Assembly: GCA_048296855.1 (NCBI GenBank)
Contig: CP182631.1
Source of the DNA: Pseudocolwellia sp048296855
GTDB lineage: Bacteria > Pseudomonadota > Gammaproteobacteria > Enterobacterales > Alteromonadaceae
DNA: 64,000 bases
Strand: one strand, 5' to 3'
Part shown: positions 54,090 to 62,552 of the stretch, in pieces
How positions within the stretch are numbered: the first letter of the stretch is position 1
How the letters are laid out: each line of letters starts with the position of its first letter
Notes under the pieces: model-generated
Database searches by the model: none
Told to the model about the DNA's origin: nothing
Seen by the model: the letters and a program-made list of their open reading frames with translations, nothing else
Translations under genes and position numbers: made by a program

Positions 54090-55070
54090 CTAAGCTTTCA
54101 CCAAGGCGTAAACAATTTTAAAGCTTAACGGTGTTTCAGGTCCGGTTAACTCAAAAGGGAAATGTGGCTTGTTTGGGCTATCTGGAAAGAACTGAGGTTC
54201 TAAACATATGCCTTGAAATGAGTTGAAAGGCGCTTCTAAATAACGCCCAGTATACACTTGAACACCCGGTAAATTGGATGAAACGTGTAATGCTAATGCA
54301 TTATCAGGGCTGGTTAAAACACCTTGTTTATTTAACGCGTTTTCTGCGTGGGATTGGTATCCGTGATCATCAATAATAAAGTTATGATCTAAATCGTCTA
54401 GGCCTACACCTAAATTTAACGCTCGTGTTTCTCTAAAATCAAAGGCTGTGCCTTCAACTGAAGCAATCTCACCTGTCGGTACATTTACCTCATCAGTAGG
54501 TGTGTAGTTCGATGCATTAACTTGCAATGAATGGGCTTGAGCCGATTGTTCAGCACCCATCAAATTAAAGTATGGATGTGATGTTGGTCCAATAGCCGTT
54601 AGTTGCTCACTCGTCATTTTACCTGAGATAACTAAAGCACCATCATTGGTTAATTCATAGTTAATTTCAGCATTAATAGGGCCAGGGTAGCCATTAAAAC
54701 CATCATTTAAATAACACGTAAGTGTCAATACCTGATCACTTCTACTGGTCACTTGCCAAAATAATTCACCAAAAGCTTTAGAACCACCATGTAATTGGTT
54801 TTTACCTTCGTTAGCCGCAAGACAATACTTAGTATTGTTTGCAGTAAAAGATGCACCGCCAATTCTATTGGCATAAGGCCCAACAATGGCACCTAAAAAA
54901 GCATTATCGTCGAGGTATTTTGTAGGATCAGAAAACCCAAGAACAATATTACGAGTTTCACCTTTTACAATGGTGTTCCATTGGGTAATTCTGGCGCCAT
55001 AATTACAAAGAATTATCTCGTCACCTTGAGTATTTGATAACTTAAATGTTTCTACGGTATTTGTTGTCAT
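54090..55070 (-). CDS. galM: Aldose 1-epimerase (GalM)
   Basis: A 326-residue mutarotase that interconverts alpha and beta anomers of aldoses. GARITQWN, GAIVGPYANRIGGASF, NQLHGGSKAFGELFW (catalytic histidine region), THPYFNLMGAEQ and PGVQVYTGRYLEAPF are the family motifs, with the acid/base Glu expected in GICLEPQFFPDSPN. No signal peptide is visible. It is 12 bp downstream of pgi on the same strand, so both act in hexose supply to glycolysis. The stop lies at the edge of a repeat array and no terminator was recognised. Confidence 0.93.
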   Translation of the reverse strand: MTTNTVETFKLSNTQGDEIILCNYGARITQWNTIVKGETRNIVLGFSDPTKYLDDNAFLGAIVGPYANRIGGASFTANNTKYCLAANEGKNQLHGGSKAFGELFWQVTSRSDQVLTLTCYLNDGFNGYPGPINAEINYELTNDGALVISGKMTSEQLTAIGPTSHPYFNLMGAEQSAQAHSLQVNASNYTPTDEVNVPTGEIASVEGTAFDFRETRALNLGVGLDDLDHNFIIDDHGYQSHAENALNKQGVLTSPDNALALHVSSNLPGVQVYTGRYLEAPFNSFQGICLEPQFFPDSPNKPHFPFELTGPETPLSFKIVYALVKA

Positions 55071-55082
55071 GCGTTTTCTAAC

Positions 55083-56726
55083 CTATTCCTTAGATGATTT
55101 ATAAAAATCTAATAAACCATAAGTAGAACTATCTAAATTATCACTTAATTTATCTGCTGATAATTCAGCTAATACTTTGTTAGCAAGCCCTTTACCTAAT
55201 TCAACACCCCATTGGTCGAACGAACAAATTTGCAATAAAATACCTTGTACAAATATTTTGTGTTCGTATAACGCAATTAAACTTCCTAATGTTTTTGGTG
55301 TTAATTTTTGCATTAAAATAGTGTTAGAAGGGCGATTACCTTTATGTACTTTATGTGGAGCTACTTTGTCTATTTCTTCTGCCGACATGCCTTTAGCTGT
55401 TAGCTCTTCACGTACTTGCTCTTCAGTAACACCCTGCATTAAAGCTTGAGTTTGAGCAAAAAAGTTAGACATTAAAATATCGTGATGATTGTTTACCGGA
55501 ATTAAACTTTCCACTGAACCAATAAAATCAGCAGGAACGATTGTATTACCTTGATGTAAATATTGGTAAAAAGCATGCTGTCCGTTTATACCTATTTCGC
55601 CCCAAATAGCAGGTACGGTAGTATATGTGATTTCTTCGCCTTCCCACGAAACTGACTTACCGTTACTTTCCATTTCGGCTTGTTGTAAATAAGCAGGTAA
55701 ACGATGTAATGATTGGTCGTAAGGTAGAATAACCTGAGATTGCGAGCCTAAGAATGTGGTATTCCATAAACTTAACATAGCCATAATCACAGGAGCATTT
55801 TGTTCTAATGGCGTATTACAAAAGTGATAATCAAGATCGTACGCACCCTCAAGCAATTCAACAAAGTTATCGAAACCTAAATCAATCGCAATAGGTAAGC
55901 CTATTGTTGACCATAAAGAGAAGCGACCGCCAACCCAATCCCACATATCAAATATGTTTTCTTCGTTAATACCAAAGGCTGTTGCTTTTTCTTTGTTTGA
56001 AGATACAGCAACAAAATGTTGTGCAATAACACTTTTATCAAACGCAGCAGCAACTAACCATTCCATTGCGGTTGTTGCATTGGTCATAGTTTCTGACGTT
56101 GTAAAGGTTTTACTTGAAACAATAAAAAGTGTGGTTTCTGGATTTAATGGGCGTAATACATTGGCAATTTGAGTACCATCTACGTTTGATACGTAATGCA
56201 TTTGAATGTCTTTAGAACCGTATTCCTTTAAGCCTTCAGTTACCATTTCAGGCCCTAGATTAGAACCACCAACACCAATACTTACAACGTCAGTAATACA
56301 CTCGCCAGAATAACCTAACCATTCGCCATAACGCACTTTATCGCTAAAAGCTTTAACATGGTTTAACGCTTTTTGAACATCTTCGTTTACATTTTTACCA
56401 TCTACTAATATAGGTGTATTGCAGCGGTTACGTAATGCGGTATGTAAAACTGCTCTGTTTTCAGTTTTGTTAATACGTTCACCAGAAAACATTTTATTGC
56501 GCCATTCTTCAATATCACATGCCTTAACTAAATCTAGAAGTAGGCTAAACGTTTCATCAGACATTAAATTTTTAGAGTAATCAAATAAAAACGCTGGTGT
56601 TTTTATTGAATACTTAGAGAAACGTTCACTGTCGTTAGCAAATAAATCAACCATATGTTGTTGTTTCATTTCTTCTGCGTGCGAGATGAGTTTTTGCCAG
56701 CTTGGGAGTGATGTTCTTGAAGTCAT
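55083..56726 (-). CDS. pgi: Glucose-6-phosphate isomerase
   Basis: A 547-residue cytoplasmic enzyme that interconverts glucose-6-phosphate and fructose-6-phosphate. Signatures seen are IGVGGSNLGPEMVTEGL, VSSKTFTTSETMTNATT, GGRFSLWSTIGLPIAI and the C-terminal FDQWGVELGKGLA, with VHKGNRPSNT near residue 440. Length matches E. coli Pgi. It lies between tal and galM in a minus-strand sugar-phosphate cluster; 230 bp separate it from tal and contain a perfect 23-bp inverted repeat, so it likely has its own promoter or a structured leader. Confidence 0.97.
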   Translation of the reverse strand: MTSRTSLPSWQKLISHAEEMKQQHMVDLFANDSERFSKYSIKTPAFLFDYSKNLMSDETFSLLLDLVKACDIEEWRNKMFSGERINKTENRAVLHTALRNRCNTPILVDGKNVNEDVQKALNHVKAFSDKVRYGEWLGYSGECITDVVSIGVGGSNLGPEMVTEGLKEYGSKDIQMHYVSNVDGTQIANVLRPLNPETTLFIVSSKTFTTSETMTNATTAMEWLVAAAFDKSVIAQHFVAVSSNKEKATAFGINEENIFDMWDWVGGRFSLWSTIGLPIAIDLGFDNFVELLEGAYDLDYHFCNTPLEQNAPVIMAMLSLWNTTFLGSQSQVILPYDQSLHRLPAYLQQAEMESNGKSVSWEGEEITYTTVPAIWGEIGINGQHAFYQYLHQGNTIVPADFIGSVESLIPVNNHHDILMSNFFAQTQALMQGVTEEQVREELTAKGMSAEEIDKVAPHKVHKGNRPSNTILMQKLTPKTLGSLIALYEHKIFVQGILLQICSFDQWGVELGKGLANKVLAELSADKLSDNLDSSTYGLLDFYKSSKE

Positions 56727-56864
56727 ATTGAGTTCCTGTTATTGCAACTAATGCTAATATATTTCAATAATTTAAAGAGTTAACATATGAAAACTTAAGT
56801 GTGTTTTAATCATTGAAATAAAATTAGAGAAGTAAGCCTATTAAACGTGTTTACAGTGATAATA

Positions 56865-56919
56865 TTTATTTTGTTTATGTTTTAAACTAGGTTAACGTTT
56901 AAAACATAAACAAAATAAA
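56865..56919. repeat. Perfect 23-bp inverted repeat between tal and pgi
   Basis: The left arm 56865-56887 and the right arm 56897-56919 are exact reverse complements (core TTTTGTTTATGTTTTAAAC) with a 9-nt loop TAGGTTAAC. The right arm abuts the tal terminator and forms its T-rich tail on the minus strand. It is too long for a usual operator and may be a remnant of a hairpin element or a structured RNA. Confidence 0.7.
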
Positions 56920-56945
56920 ACCTATTACGCAAAGCGTAATAGGTT
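56919..56945 (-). terminator. Terminator after tal
   Basis: AACCTATTACGC / GCGTAATAGGTT forms a perfect 12-bp stem with a 3-nt loop and a T-rich tail on the minus strand, 10 bp after the tal stop codon. Confidence 0.88.
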
Positions 56946-56955
56946 AGATGTGTAG

Positions 56956-57894
56956 TTACTTAATTAAATCAGCAACTAGGTCTTCTAAAATGCGTTGATC
57001 AACAGCAAATTTACGAATACCTTCAGATAATTTTTCAGACGCCATAGCATCTTCGTTATGTTGCCAAGCAAATGTTGCTTCAGTTAATGGAACAATCTCG
57101 CTTTGCGACTTAACTTCAATACCGTCAGTAGAAAGTTTAGTTTCTAAAGTACCTTCAGTATTTTGTAACTCCGTTAATAAAGCAGGAGAAATAGTTAACA
57201 AGTCACAACCTGCTAATTCAATAATTTCTCCGGTGTTTCTGAAACTTGCGCCCATTACTACTGTGTTATAACCGTAAGTTTTATAATAGTTATAAATACC
57301 TGTAACAGAAATAACGCCTGGATCTGCAGCGCCAACAAAGTCTTTACCTTCGTTTGCTTTGTACCAATCTAAAATACGACCAACAAACGGAGAAATTAAC
57401 GTTACGTTAGCTTCAGCACAAGCAATAGCTTGAGCTTTACTGAATAATAAAGTTAAGTTACAAGAAATACCTTCTTTCTCTAATTGTTCAGCCGCTTTAA
57501 TACCTTGCCATGTAGACGCTAATTTGATTAAAACGCGTTCTTTAGCAATACCTGCTTCTGCATATAAAGCAATTAACTTACGGCCTTTTTCAATACTTGC
57601 TTGTGTATCGAACGACAAGCGAGCGTCTACTTCACTAGAAATACGACCTGGGATTATTTTTAAAATTTCACAACCAAAATTAACAATTAATTGATCACAA
57701 ACATCATCAATATTGCTACCAGCTTTAGCAATAGCGCTATCAATAAGGTGCTTATATTGTGGTAATTTTGCTGCTTGTAAAATTAATGAAGGGTTAGTTG
57801 TCGCATCAACTGGGTTTAATGCTTTAATTGAATCAACATCGCCACTGTCTGCAACAACGGTAGTTACTTTCTTTAATTGCTCTAATAAATTCAT
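56956..57894 (-). CDS. tal: Transaldolase
   Basis: A 312-residue class I aldolase of the non-oxidative pentose phosphate pathway that moves a dihydroxyacetone unit between sugar phosphates. ATTNPSLILQA and the active-site lysine in RVLIKLASTWQGI (forming the Schiff base, near residue 130) are diagnostic, as are CNLTLLFSKAQA and SPFVGRILDWY. Length matches TalB. It has its own terminator and is upstream of pgi on the same strand; both serve the same sugar-phosphate network. Confidence 0.97.
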   Translation of the reverse strand: MNLLEQLKKVTTVVADSGDVDSIKALNPVDATTNPSLILQAAKLPQYKHLIDSAIAKAGSNIDDVCDQLIVNFGCEILKIIPGRISSEVDARLSFDTQASIEKGRKLIALYAEAGIAKERVLIKLASTWQGIKAAEQLEKEGISCNLTLLFSKAQAIACAEANVTLISPFVGRILDWYKANEGKDFVGAADPGVISVTGIYNYYKTYGYNTVVMGASFRNTGEIIELAGCDLLTISPALLTELQNTEGTLETKLSTDGIEVKSQSEIVPLTEATFAWQHNEDAMASEKLSEGIRKFAVDQRILEDLVADLIK

Positions 57895-57949
57895 GGGAAC
57901 TCTATCTTATTTGATTATTCTGAATGCATTACTTTGTAATTCATCAGTA

Positions 57950-58017
57950 ATACCAATTGAATTAATAAATTCATTATTTCAGTTATAAACTGGTGAATTT
58001 ATTCTTTCAATTGGTAT
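57950..58017. repeat. 68-bp fold-back element
   Basis: The 24-bp ends (ATACCAATTGAATTAATAAA.. and its inverted copy) match at 22 of 24 positions, and the loop contains another small stem (CAGTT ata AACTG), so almost the whole segment can fold. It lies in the 496-bp gap between tal and the next gene. The rest of the gap (58018-58390) is AT-rich with no other recognised feature. Confidence 0.55.
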
Positions 58018-58390
58018 AGTTAAGGCATAGCTGATTAGAGCTATAACCCGCGAAAATAATGAACATATATTATTGCTAATATTTTATGTATAGCAAAGAC
58101 TTATTTGAACTATTTAACAATGTTTTTTTATATCAAATTTAAAAGAGCAAAGTCGTAGAAATAATGGACTATTCCTGCGTGTTTTTACTGTTTTAAATAA
58201 TGTATGAACTATAACATCACACTCATTTTTATACTTTGTATAAATTATAAACTAATGGTTGATGGGTTTGTTTTTGTTTCAATAAAATCACCTATTGATA
58301 GGGGGGAATTACTTGTATTCATCAAAGGGGTAAAATATTATTCATGTGATTTTCGTCAATATTCAAATCTCTCTCATTAAAGGATCTTAA

Positions 58391-58840
58391 GTGCATCAAT
58401 ACCTCAATAACAATGAATTAAAAGAGCCTAGCTTTCTTGAAACTAAACTTCCCGTTTTATTTTTAATTTTAAATCTTTTTGTTTTTCAAATTATATTTCA
58501 TATATCAACCGCAACATTAACGTCAGTAGCAGCTAAGCAAAACTTACTATCGTTTGAAGGATTAACCGAATTTACTGTCGACATGTGGTTTGTTGTTATT
58601 TTGTTTTCTATTGGGCTGTTTAGTTACGCTAAAATAAAAAAGCAGAGTGAATTACTACTAGTGATTTTTATTACCATGCCTAGCATTATTGTAGTGCTGT
58701 CGTTGTTACGTAACGTATCGTCAATTATTGTGGTGGCATTAGTCGTTGTTATATCTTTTCTTATTTGCCGTTTTAATTATCAAAAGCTTTCAGCTAAATA
58801 TTTAGAAGATGCCGCAAACGCTAACCAAGGCCCATATTAA
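58391..58840 (+). CDS. Membrane protein of unknown function
   Basis: A 149-residue protein that I do not recognise. It has four hydrophobic segments (about residues 23-40, 65-82, 88-105 and 108-128) with short loops and ends in a charged tail (CRFNYQKLSAKYLEDAANAN). It starts at GTG with AAGGA 6 nt upstream. The next two genes (a DUF4124 protein and a coiled-coil protein, both membrane-anchored) follow at 5 bp and with a 4-bp overlap, so the three are one operon and probably form a membrane-associated complex. Confidence 0.72.
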   Translation: MHQYLNNNELKEPSFLETKLPVLFLILNLFVFQIIFHISTATLTSVAAKQNLLSFEGLTEFTVDMWFVVILFSIGLFSYAKIKKQSELLLVIFITMPSIIVVLSLLRNVSSIIVVALVVVISFLICRFNYQKLSAKYLEDAANANQGPY

Positions 58841-58845
58841 TTGTT

Positions 58846-59358
58846 ATGAAACAGTTTTTGTATTTAATGATATGTATTGTCGCTTTGGGGTTGGGAAGTT
58901 TGTTTGTACTGAAAAAACCAGACGGACAACCTTGGTTAAATCTATCTGATTTTTATAACCATCAAAGTGTTACACAAAAAGTAACAGGCTTTAAAGATAC
59001 CGTGGTCGATAAAACGAATTCGTTACTAAATCAAAGTAGTAACTCATTAAGCCGTGGCGAAGATCCTACTATTTATAAATGGCAAGACGAGCAGGGCATT
59101 TGGCATTACTCAGACAAAAAAATTGAGAATGCTAAAGCTTGGACAAAACCAGAAAACTTAACCATTATTCCAGCCATTAAACCATTAGATAAAGCCGAAA
59201 TAAAAAGTGTAAAAACTGACAGTAAAATTGAAAAAACAAGCTCAGCACCTTCACAATCGAATAAAATAAAAGACTTAATTAATGACACTAATAATGTTCA
59301 AAATATTATGGATAACAGAACAAAAAATATTGATAAGCAACTGAAGCAAATGCAATGA
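58846..59358 (+). CDS. DUF4124 domain protein
   Basis: A 170-residue protein with an N-terminal membrane anchor or signal (FLYLMICIVALGLGSLFVL) and a DUF4124 segment (about residues 75-95: TIYKWQDEQGIWHYSDKK). DUF4124 is a small exported-domain family found in many proteobacteria, with no agreed function. The remainder is rich in Lys, Asn and Ser and is probably flexible, with an amphipathic C-terminus (NIDKQLKQMQ). Its stop overlaps the start of the next gene by 4 bp (ATGA). It is the middle gene of the unknown operon. Confidence 0.78.
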   Translation: MKQFLYLMICIVALGLGSLFVLKKPDGQPWLNLSDFYNHQSVTQKVTGFKDTVVDKTNSLLNQSSNSLSRGEDPTIYKWQDEQGIWHYSDKKIENAKAWTKPENLTIIPAIKPLDKAEIKSVKTDSKIEKTSSAPSQSNKIKDLINDTNNVQNIMDNRTKNIDKQLKQMQ

Positions 59359-59906
59359 GTGACCTATTAAAAAAAGTATTAATTGGTCTTATCGCACTTT
59401 ATATTATCAGTTATATAGCTGCCTCGTTGTTTAACGCGTTTTACCTATCAGAAACAGAGTTAGCTATTCAACAAACATCCTTGTATTTAGAGCAAGCTAA
59501 AAAGAATCAAGAGGCTTATTTAGAGGCTAAATATCAGCAAAAAGAAAACATATTAAATCGCCAGTTAGAGATGGAGCGTAATATGAATGCTCAACTTCGA
59601 AGTGGTTATAAGCAAGCCGGATATAAAACTAATGAGCAGTGGCAACAAGAAAGAATAAGACAAGAAGCCTACAAAAAAGCACAACAAGAAAAAAGAAAGA
59701 AAAAGGTCGAAGCTGATAAAATTAAGCAAGAACAAATAAACGAAAAAAACAGAATAAGAAGAGAAAATGAACGTGCTGATAGAGAGCACATCAGAAAAGA
59801 AAATCTTAAAACCTGTAAATTTTGGACTCAAGCGTATAAAGAAAATCCGACTATCAAAAATAAAAATTTAAGACAAACTTCTTGTGATCGTGTTTATGGT
59901 CGCTGA
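59355..59906 (+). CDS. Membrane-anchored coiled-coil protein of unknown function
   Basis: A 183-residue protein with a single N-terminal membrane helix (VLIGLIALYIISYIAASLF, residues 8-26) and then a very charged region of about 115 residues (long runs of Glu, Gln, Lys and Arg; KKAQQEKRKKKVEADKIKQE) predicted to be an extended coiled coil. A small C-terminal part has two cysteines (KTCKFWTQAY, RQTSCDRVYGR) that could pair if exported. It overlaps the DUF4124 gene by 4 bp and ends the operon. No family was recognised. Confidence 0.72.
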   Translation: MSDLLKKVLIGLIALYIISYIAASLFNAFYLSETELAIQQTSLYLEQAKKNQEAYLEAKYQQKENILNRQLEMERNMNAQLRSGYKQAGYKTNEQWQQERIRQEAYKKAQQEKRKKKVEADKIKQEQINEKNRIRRENERADREHIRKENLKTCKFWTQAYKENPTIKNKNLRQTSCDRVYGR

Positions 59907-59943
59907 TTTTAAATACGCTCATTACCGTCATGACAAAGTCGTT

Positions 59944-59979
59944 ATACCAAGCTGATCTATTTATTACTTAAATTGGTAT
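59944..59979. repeat. Short ATACCAA..TTGGTAT palindrome
   Basis: ATACCAA and TTGGTAT flank 22 nt just after the coiled-coil gene. It belongs with the similar elements at 39228 and 57950. The rest of the gap up to 60198 holds nothing further. Confidence 0.4.
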
Positions 59980-60186
59980 TGTGTTTATTTACCTTATGAT
60001 TGATGCATTAAGCTAAACATTATACCGTTTGTTCTATTTCGCTTAGTTACACATTTTAGTAAACTAATCAAAAACTTCATTTAAATATACTACTACAGGA
60101 ATCGCCTTATTGTTTTTTCAACAAATATTCAGTGATTGTAAAACACAAGTCTTTTTATTTTTTATTTACATATTTACCGCTCAGCT

Positions 60187-60192
60187 AGGAGA
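60187..60192 (+). promoter_or_regulatory. Ribosome-binding site deciding a TTG start
   Basis: AGGAGA lies 6 nt before TTG 60199, the only sensible initiator of the glycerophosphotransferase-like gene. This makes a TTG start credible. Confidence 0.65.
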
Positions 60193-60198
60193 CAAGTC

Positions 60199-61239
60199 TT
60201 GAGAAAATTTCTTTTTTACATATCACAAGATTATAGTTTTGCTATTTTAAGACCTTTGCAAGAACTACTCTTCGCAAGAGGAGATGAAGTCAATTGGTTT
60301 TTTGAAGGTAACAATGTCACTAAAAGTTTTCTTACGCCCGACGAGCGTTTAATCGATACAGTTGCAGAGGTATTTAATTACCAACCTGATGTTGTAATTG
60401 CTACAGCAAATAGTATCCCAAGTTTTTTACCCGGCTTAAAAGTTTGTGTTTTTCATGGTTTTGATGCCGGAAAAGTTGATAAAAGAGGTGTCAACGATCA
60501 TTTCAAAGTTAGAGGGTGCTTTGATCTTTATTGTACGCAAGGACCTAACACAACAAGTCAATTTAAAGCATTACAAAAACAGTATGGTTATTTTAATGTG
60601 GTTGAAACAGGATGGTCGACTTTTGATAAATTATTCGATCCATCTCAAGAAATAAAAAAGAACAAGCAGCCGACTATTTTTCTAGGATCTACATTTAGTA
60701 AACGCCTTACACAAGCTAAGTATATATTTCCGCAAGTTAAAGCGCTATCTGAAACTATGGATTGGAAATGGATTGTTTCACTACACCCCAAGTCTGATCC
60801 AAGTGTTATTGAGTTATATAGGTCAATTGAAAATAAAAATCTCAGTTATCAAGCAACCGATGATCTTATTCCTATATTGCAAGAAGCCGATATTATGATA
60901 GGAGATACTTCTTCTTCTCTTACAATGTTTATTATCCAAAACAAACCGGCTGTAACAGTTAAAAATATTGATGCTAAACCCTATTTACTTAATATTACTG
61001 ACGCTAAAGATTTAAAATCAGCAATAGAAAAAGCGTTAACTTATCCTGCTGAATTAATGCAGGAAATACTGAGTTATAATGAAGAAACGCACCCCTATAC
61101 TGATGGTAAATCATCAGATAGAGTTATTAAAGCAATAGATGATGTGCTTGATAATAAATATCCTTTATATAAATCCAAGCCTCTAAATTTTCTTAAAAAT
61201 TTAAAATTTAGAAAACGTTTAAATTATTGGTCTTGGTAA
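60199..61239 (+). CDS. CDP-glycerol glycerophosphotransferase-like protein
   Basis: A 346-residue protein of the TagB/TagF-like glycerophosphotransferase group, GT-B fold without membrane segments. Recognisable segments are VCVFHGFDAGKVDKRG near residue 95 (phosphate-binding side), FLGSTFSKRL, WIVSLHPKSDP and ADIMIGDTSSSLTMFII (nucleotide-binding end), plus NKPAVTVKNI. Such enzymes build wall teichoic acids in Gram-positive bacteria and glycerol-phosphate-containing capsules or lipopolysaccharide in Gram-negatives. Here it stands alone, with no polysaccharide cluster. It starts at TTG after a strong ribosome-binding site. Acceptor and donor are unknown. Confidence 0.8.
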   Translation: MRKFLFYISQDYSFAILRPLQELLFARGDEVNWFFEGNNVTKSFLTPDERLIDTVAEVFNYQPDVVIATANSIPSFLPGLKVCVFHGFDAGKVDKRGVNDHFKVRGCFDLYCTQGPNTTSQFKALQKQYGYFNVVETGWSTFDKLFDPSQEIKKNKQPTIFLGSTFSKRLTQAKYIFPQVKALSETMDWKWIVSLHPKSDPSVIELYRSIENKNLSYQATDDLIPILQEADIMIGDTSSSLTMFIIQNKPAVTVKNIDAKPYLLNITDAKDLKSAIEKALTYPAELMQEILSYNEETHPYTDGKSSDRVIKAIDDVLDNKYPLYKSKPLNFLKNLKFRKRLNYWSW

Positions 61240-61336
61240 AAGATAGACTAAATCTATGGCTGCTTAGAAACAAGAATGTTTTATGTTAAGTGAAGAGCCA
61301 TTCATTTTAATTTAATTTAGTTTTGGAAAATATAAC

Positions 61337-61615
61337 ATGCCAATAATTGTTGCAGGTAAGCTTATTATAAAACCTGAATTACGAGACGAATTTATTACAA
61401 AATCTCAAGAGTCGATTCAATTGGCAAGAAGTAATACTGCTTGTGAAGATTTTTCTGTATCACCAGACGCTATTGATTCAAATCGAGTTAATATTTTTGA
61501 AAAATGGCAATCTTATACTGCTCTTAAAGCATTTCGAGATTCAGGACCAGATAGCGACTTGTTCTCACTTGTAGAATCATTTGAAGTAAAAGAATACGAA
61601 GTAAATAGTGAATAA
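61337..61615 (+). CDS. ABM-type quinol monooxygenase-like protein
   Basis: A 92-residue small dimeric alpha-beta-barrel (ABM, YgiN-like) protein. PIIVAGKLIIKPELRDEFI and CEDFSVSPDAIDSNRVNIFE followed by KWQSYTALKAFRDSGPDSD are the typical strands and helix. Family members oxidise quinols or break down reactive aromatic compounds; many are general stress-related. It has no cofactor site visible and the neighbours give no substrate. Possibly linked with the next gene, 28 bp downstream. Confidence 0.83.
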   Translation: MPIIVAGKLIIKPELRDEFITKSQESIQLARSNTACEDFSVSPDAIDSNRVNIFEKWQSYTALKAFRDSGPDSDLFSLVESFEVKEYEVNSE

Positions 61616-61643
61616 CTAATAGATATATTTTCCAAGGATCTTT

Positions 61644-61994
61644 ATGAATTTTCAATCATTATCAGACCAGCAAATTTTTGATATAGCTGATCCTATTATG
61701 GATAACTTAATGGCTGCGTCTACCGAAATAAACCATACAAAACATGTTCTGCACTTTACAGAACGGATGAAAGGTATAGTTACACCTGCTTATCTTCAAT
61801 CGGTTTGTGAACATTACCAAAATGAAAAAGGTGTATTTCGTGACAGAACACCTGTAGCTGTATTTAAAAGGCCAAATGCTGCAGCCATTATTTGGAAGCA
61901 AACGTTCAGTAAAGCGGAAGGTGAGTTTGTAGCTGAAATGTTGTTGGTTTATGAAAATGGCCAATACCTTGTTGATCACGTAATGGTGTTTTAA
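61644..61994 (+). CDS. Small protein of unknown function
   Basis: A 116-residue soluble protein. I do not recognise a family. It has no signal peptide or membrane segment. The N-terminal half is helical (DIADPIMDNLMAASTEIN, ERMKGIVTPAYLQSVCEHY) and the C-terminal half suggests beta strands (PVAVFKRPNAAAIIWKQTF, AEMLLVYENGQYLVDHVMVF), a plan resembling small NTF2-like domains, though this is weak. It lies 28 bp after the ABM gene and 24 bp before a GNAT gene on the same strand, so the three may be co-transcribed. Confidence 0.65.
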   Translation: MNFQSLSDQQIFDIADPIMDNLMAASTEINHTKHVLHFTERMKGIVTPAYLQSVCEHYQNEKGVFRDRTPVAVFKRPNAAAIIWKQTFSKAEGEFVAEMLLVYENGQYLVDHVMVF

Positions 61995-62018
61995 TTTGTA
62001 AGCGAAGGAAAGAAAAGT

Positions 62019-62474
62019 ATGCAACTCGTACAACCTCTTAACGAACATTTGATAGAAATGATGAGTTGGTTTTCTAATGAAAAAGACCTTACGGACTGGG
62101 CTGGCCCTAACTTTAGCTTTCCTTATAACAACACTTCTTTTGTTGATGATTTACAGCTTAATGATTTAAGTTCTTTTTCTCTTGTATCGAACGACTCTGA
62201 TTTTTTAGCTTTTGGGCAATATTACCTGCGTTTAGGTAAATGTCATTTAGCCCGACTCATTGTAAATCCTAATTTTAGGGGGAAAGGTTTAGCAAAAGAG
62301 TTAATCAATTGTCTTTGTGAGTTAGGTCTTAAAGAATTAAACGTTATTCAATGTTCACTGTTTGTGTTCTCTCATAATGAAATAGCATTAAACACTTATA
62401 AGAAAATTGGTTTCACTATAGCGAACTATCCATCTGAATTAACAATAAAAAATTGCTTATATATGGTTAAATAA
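62019..62474 (+). CDS. GNAT-family N-acetyltransferase
   Basis: A 151-residue acetyltransferase of the GNAT superfamily. The acetyl-CoA loop is seen as LARLIVNPNFRGKGLAKELI (about residues 82-101, pattern RGKGLA), preceded by strand AFGQYYLRLG and followed by CSLFVFSHNEIALNTYKKIGF, as in RimI/RimJ-like enzymes. Substrate cannot be deduced. It is the last gene of a small plus-strand cluster with the ABM and unknown proteins. Confidence 0.87.
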   Translation: MQLVQPLNEHLIEMMSWFSNEKDLTDWAGPNFSFPYNNTSFVDDLQLNDLSSFSLVSNDSDFLAFGQYYLRLGKCHLARLIVNPNFRGKGLAKELINCLCELGLKELNVIQCSLFVFSHNEIALNTYKKIGFTIANYPSELTIKNCLYMVK

Positions 62475-62552
62475 GTTTTTTTATTTGAGCTCAGCACTTA
62501 TATACGGTAAGTTGGCTGCACTTCAATAATCTAAAAATCTGTCGTAGGGATT

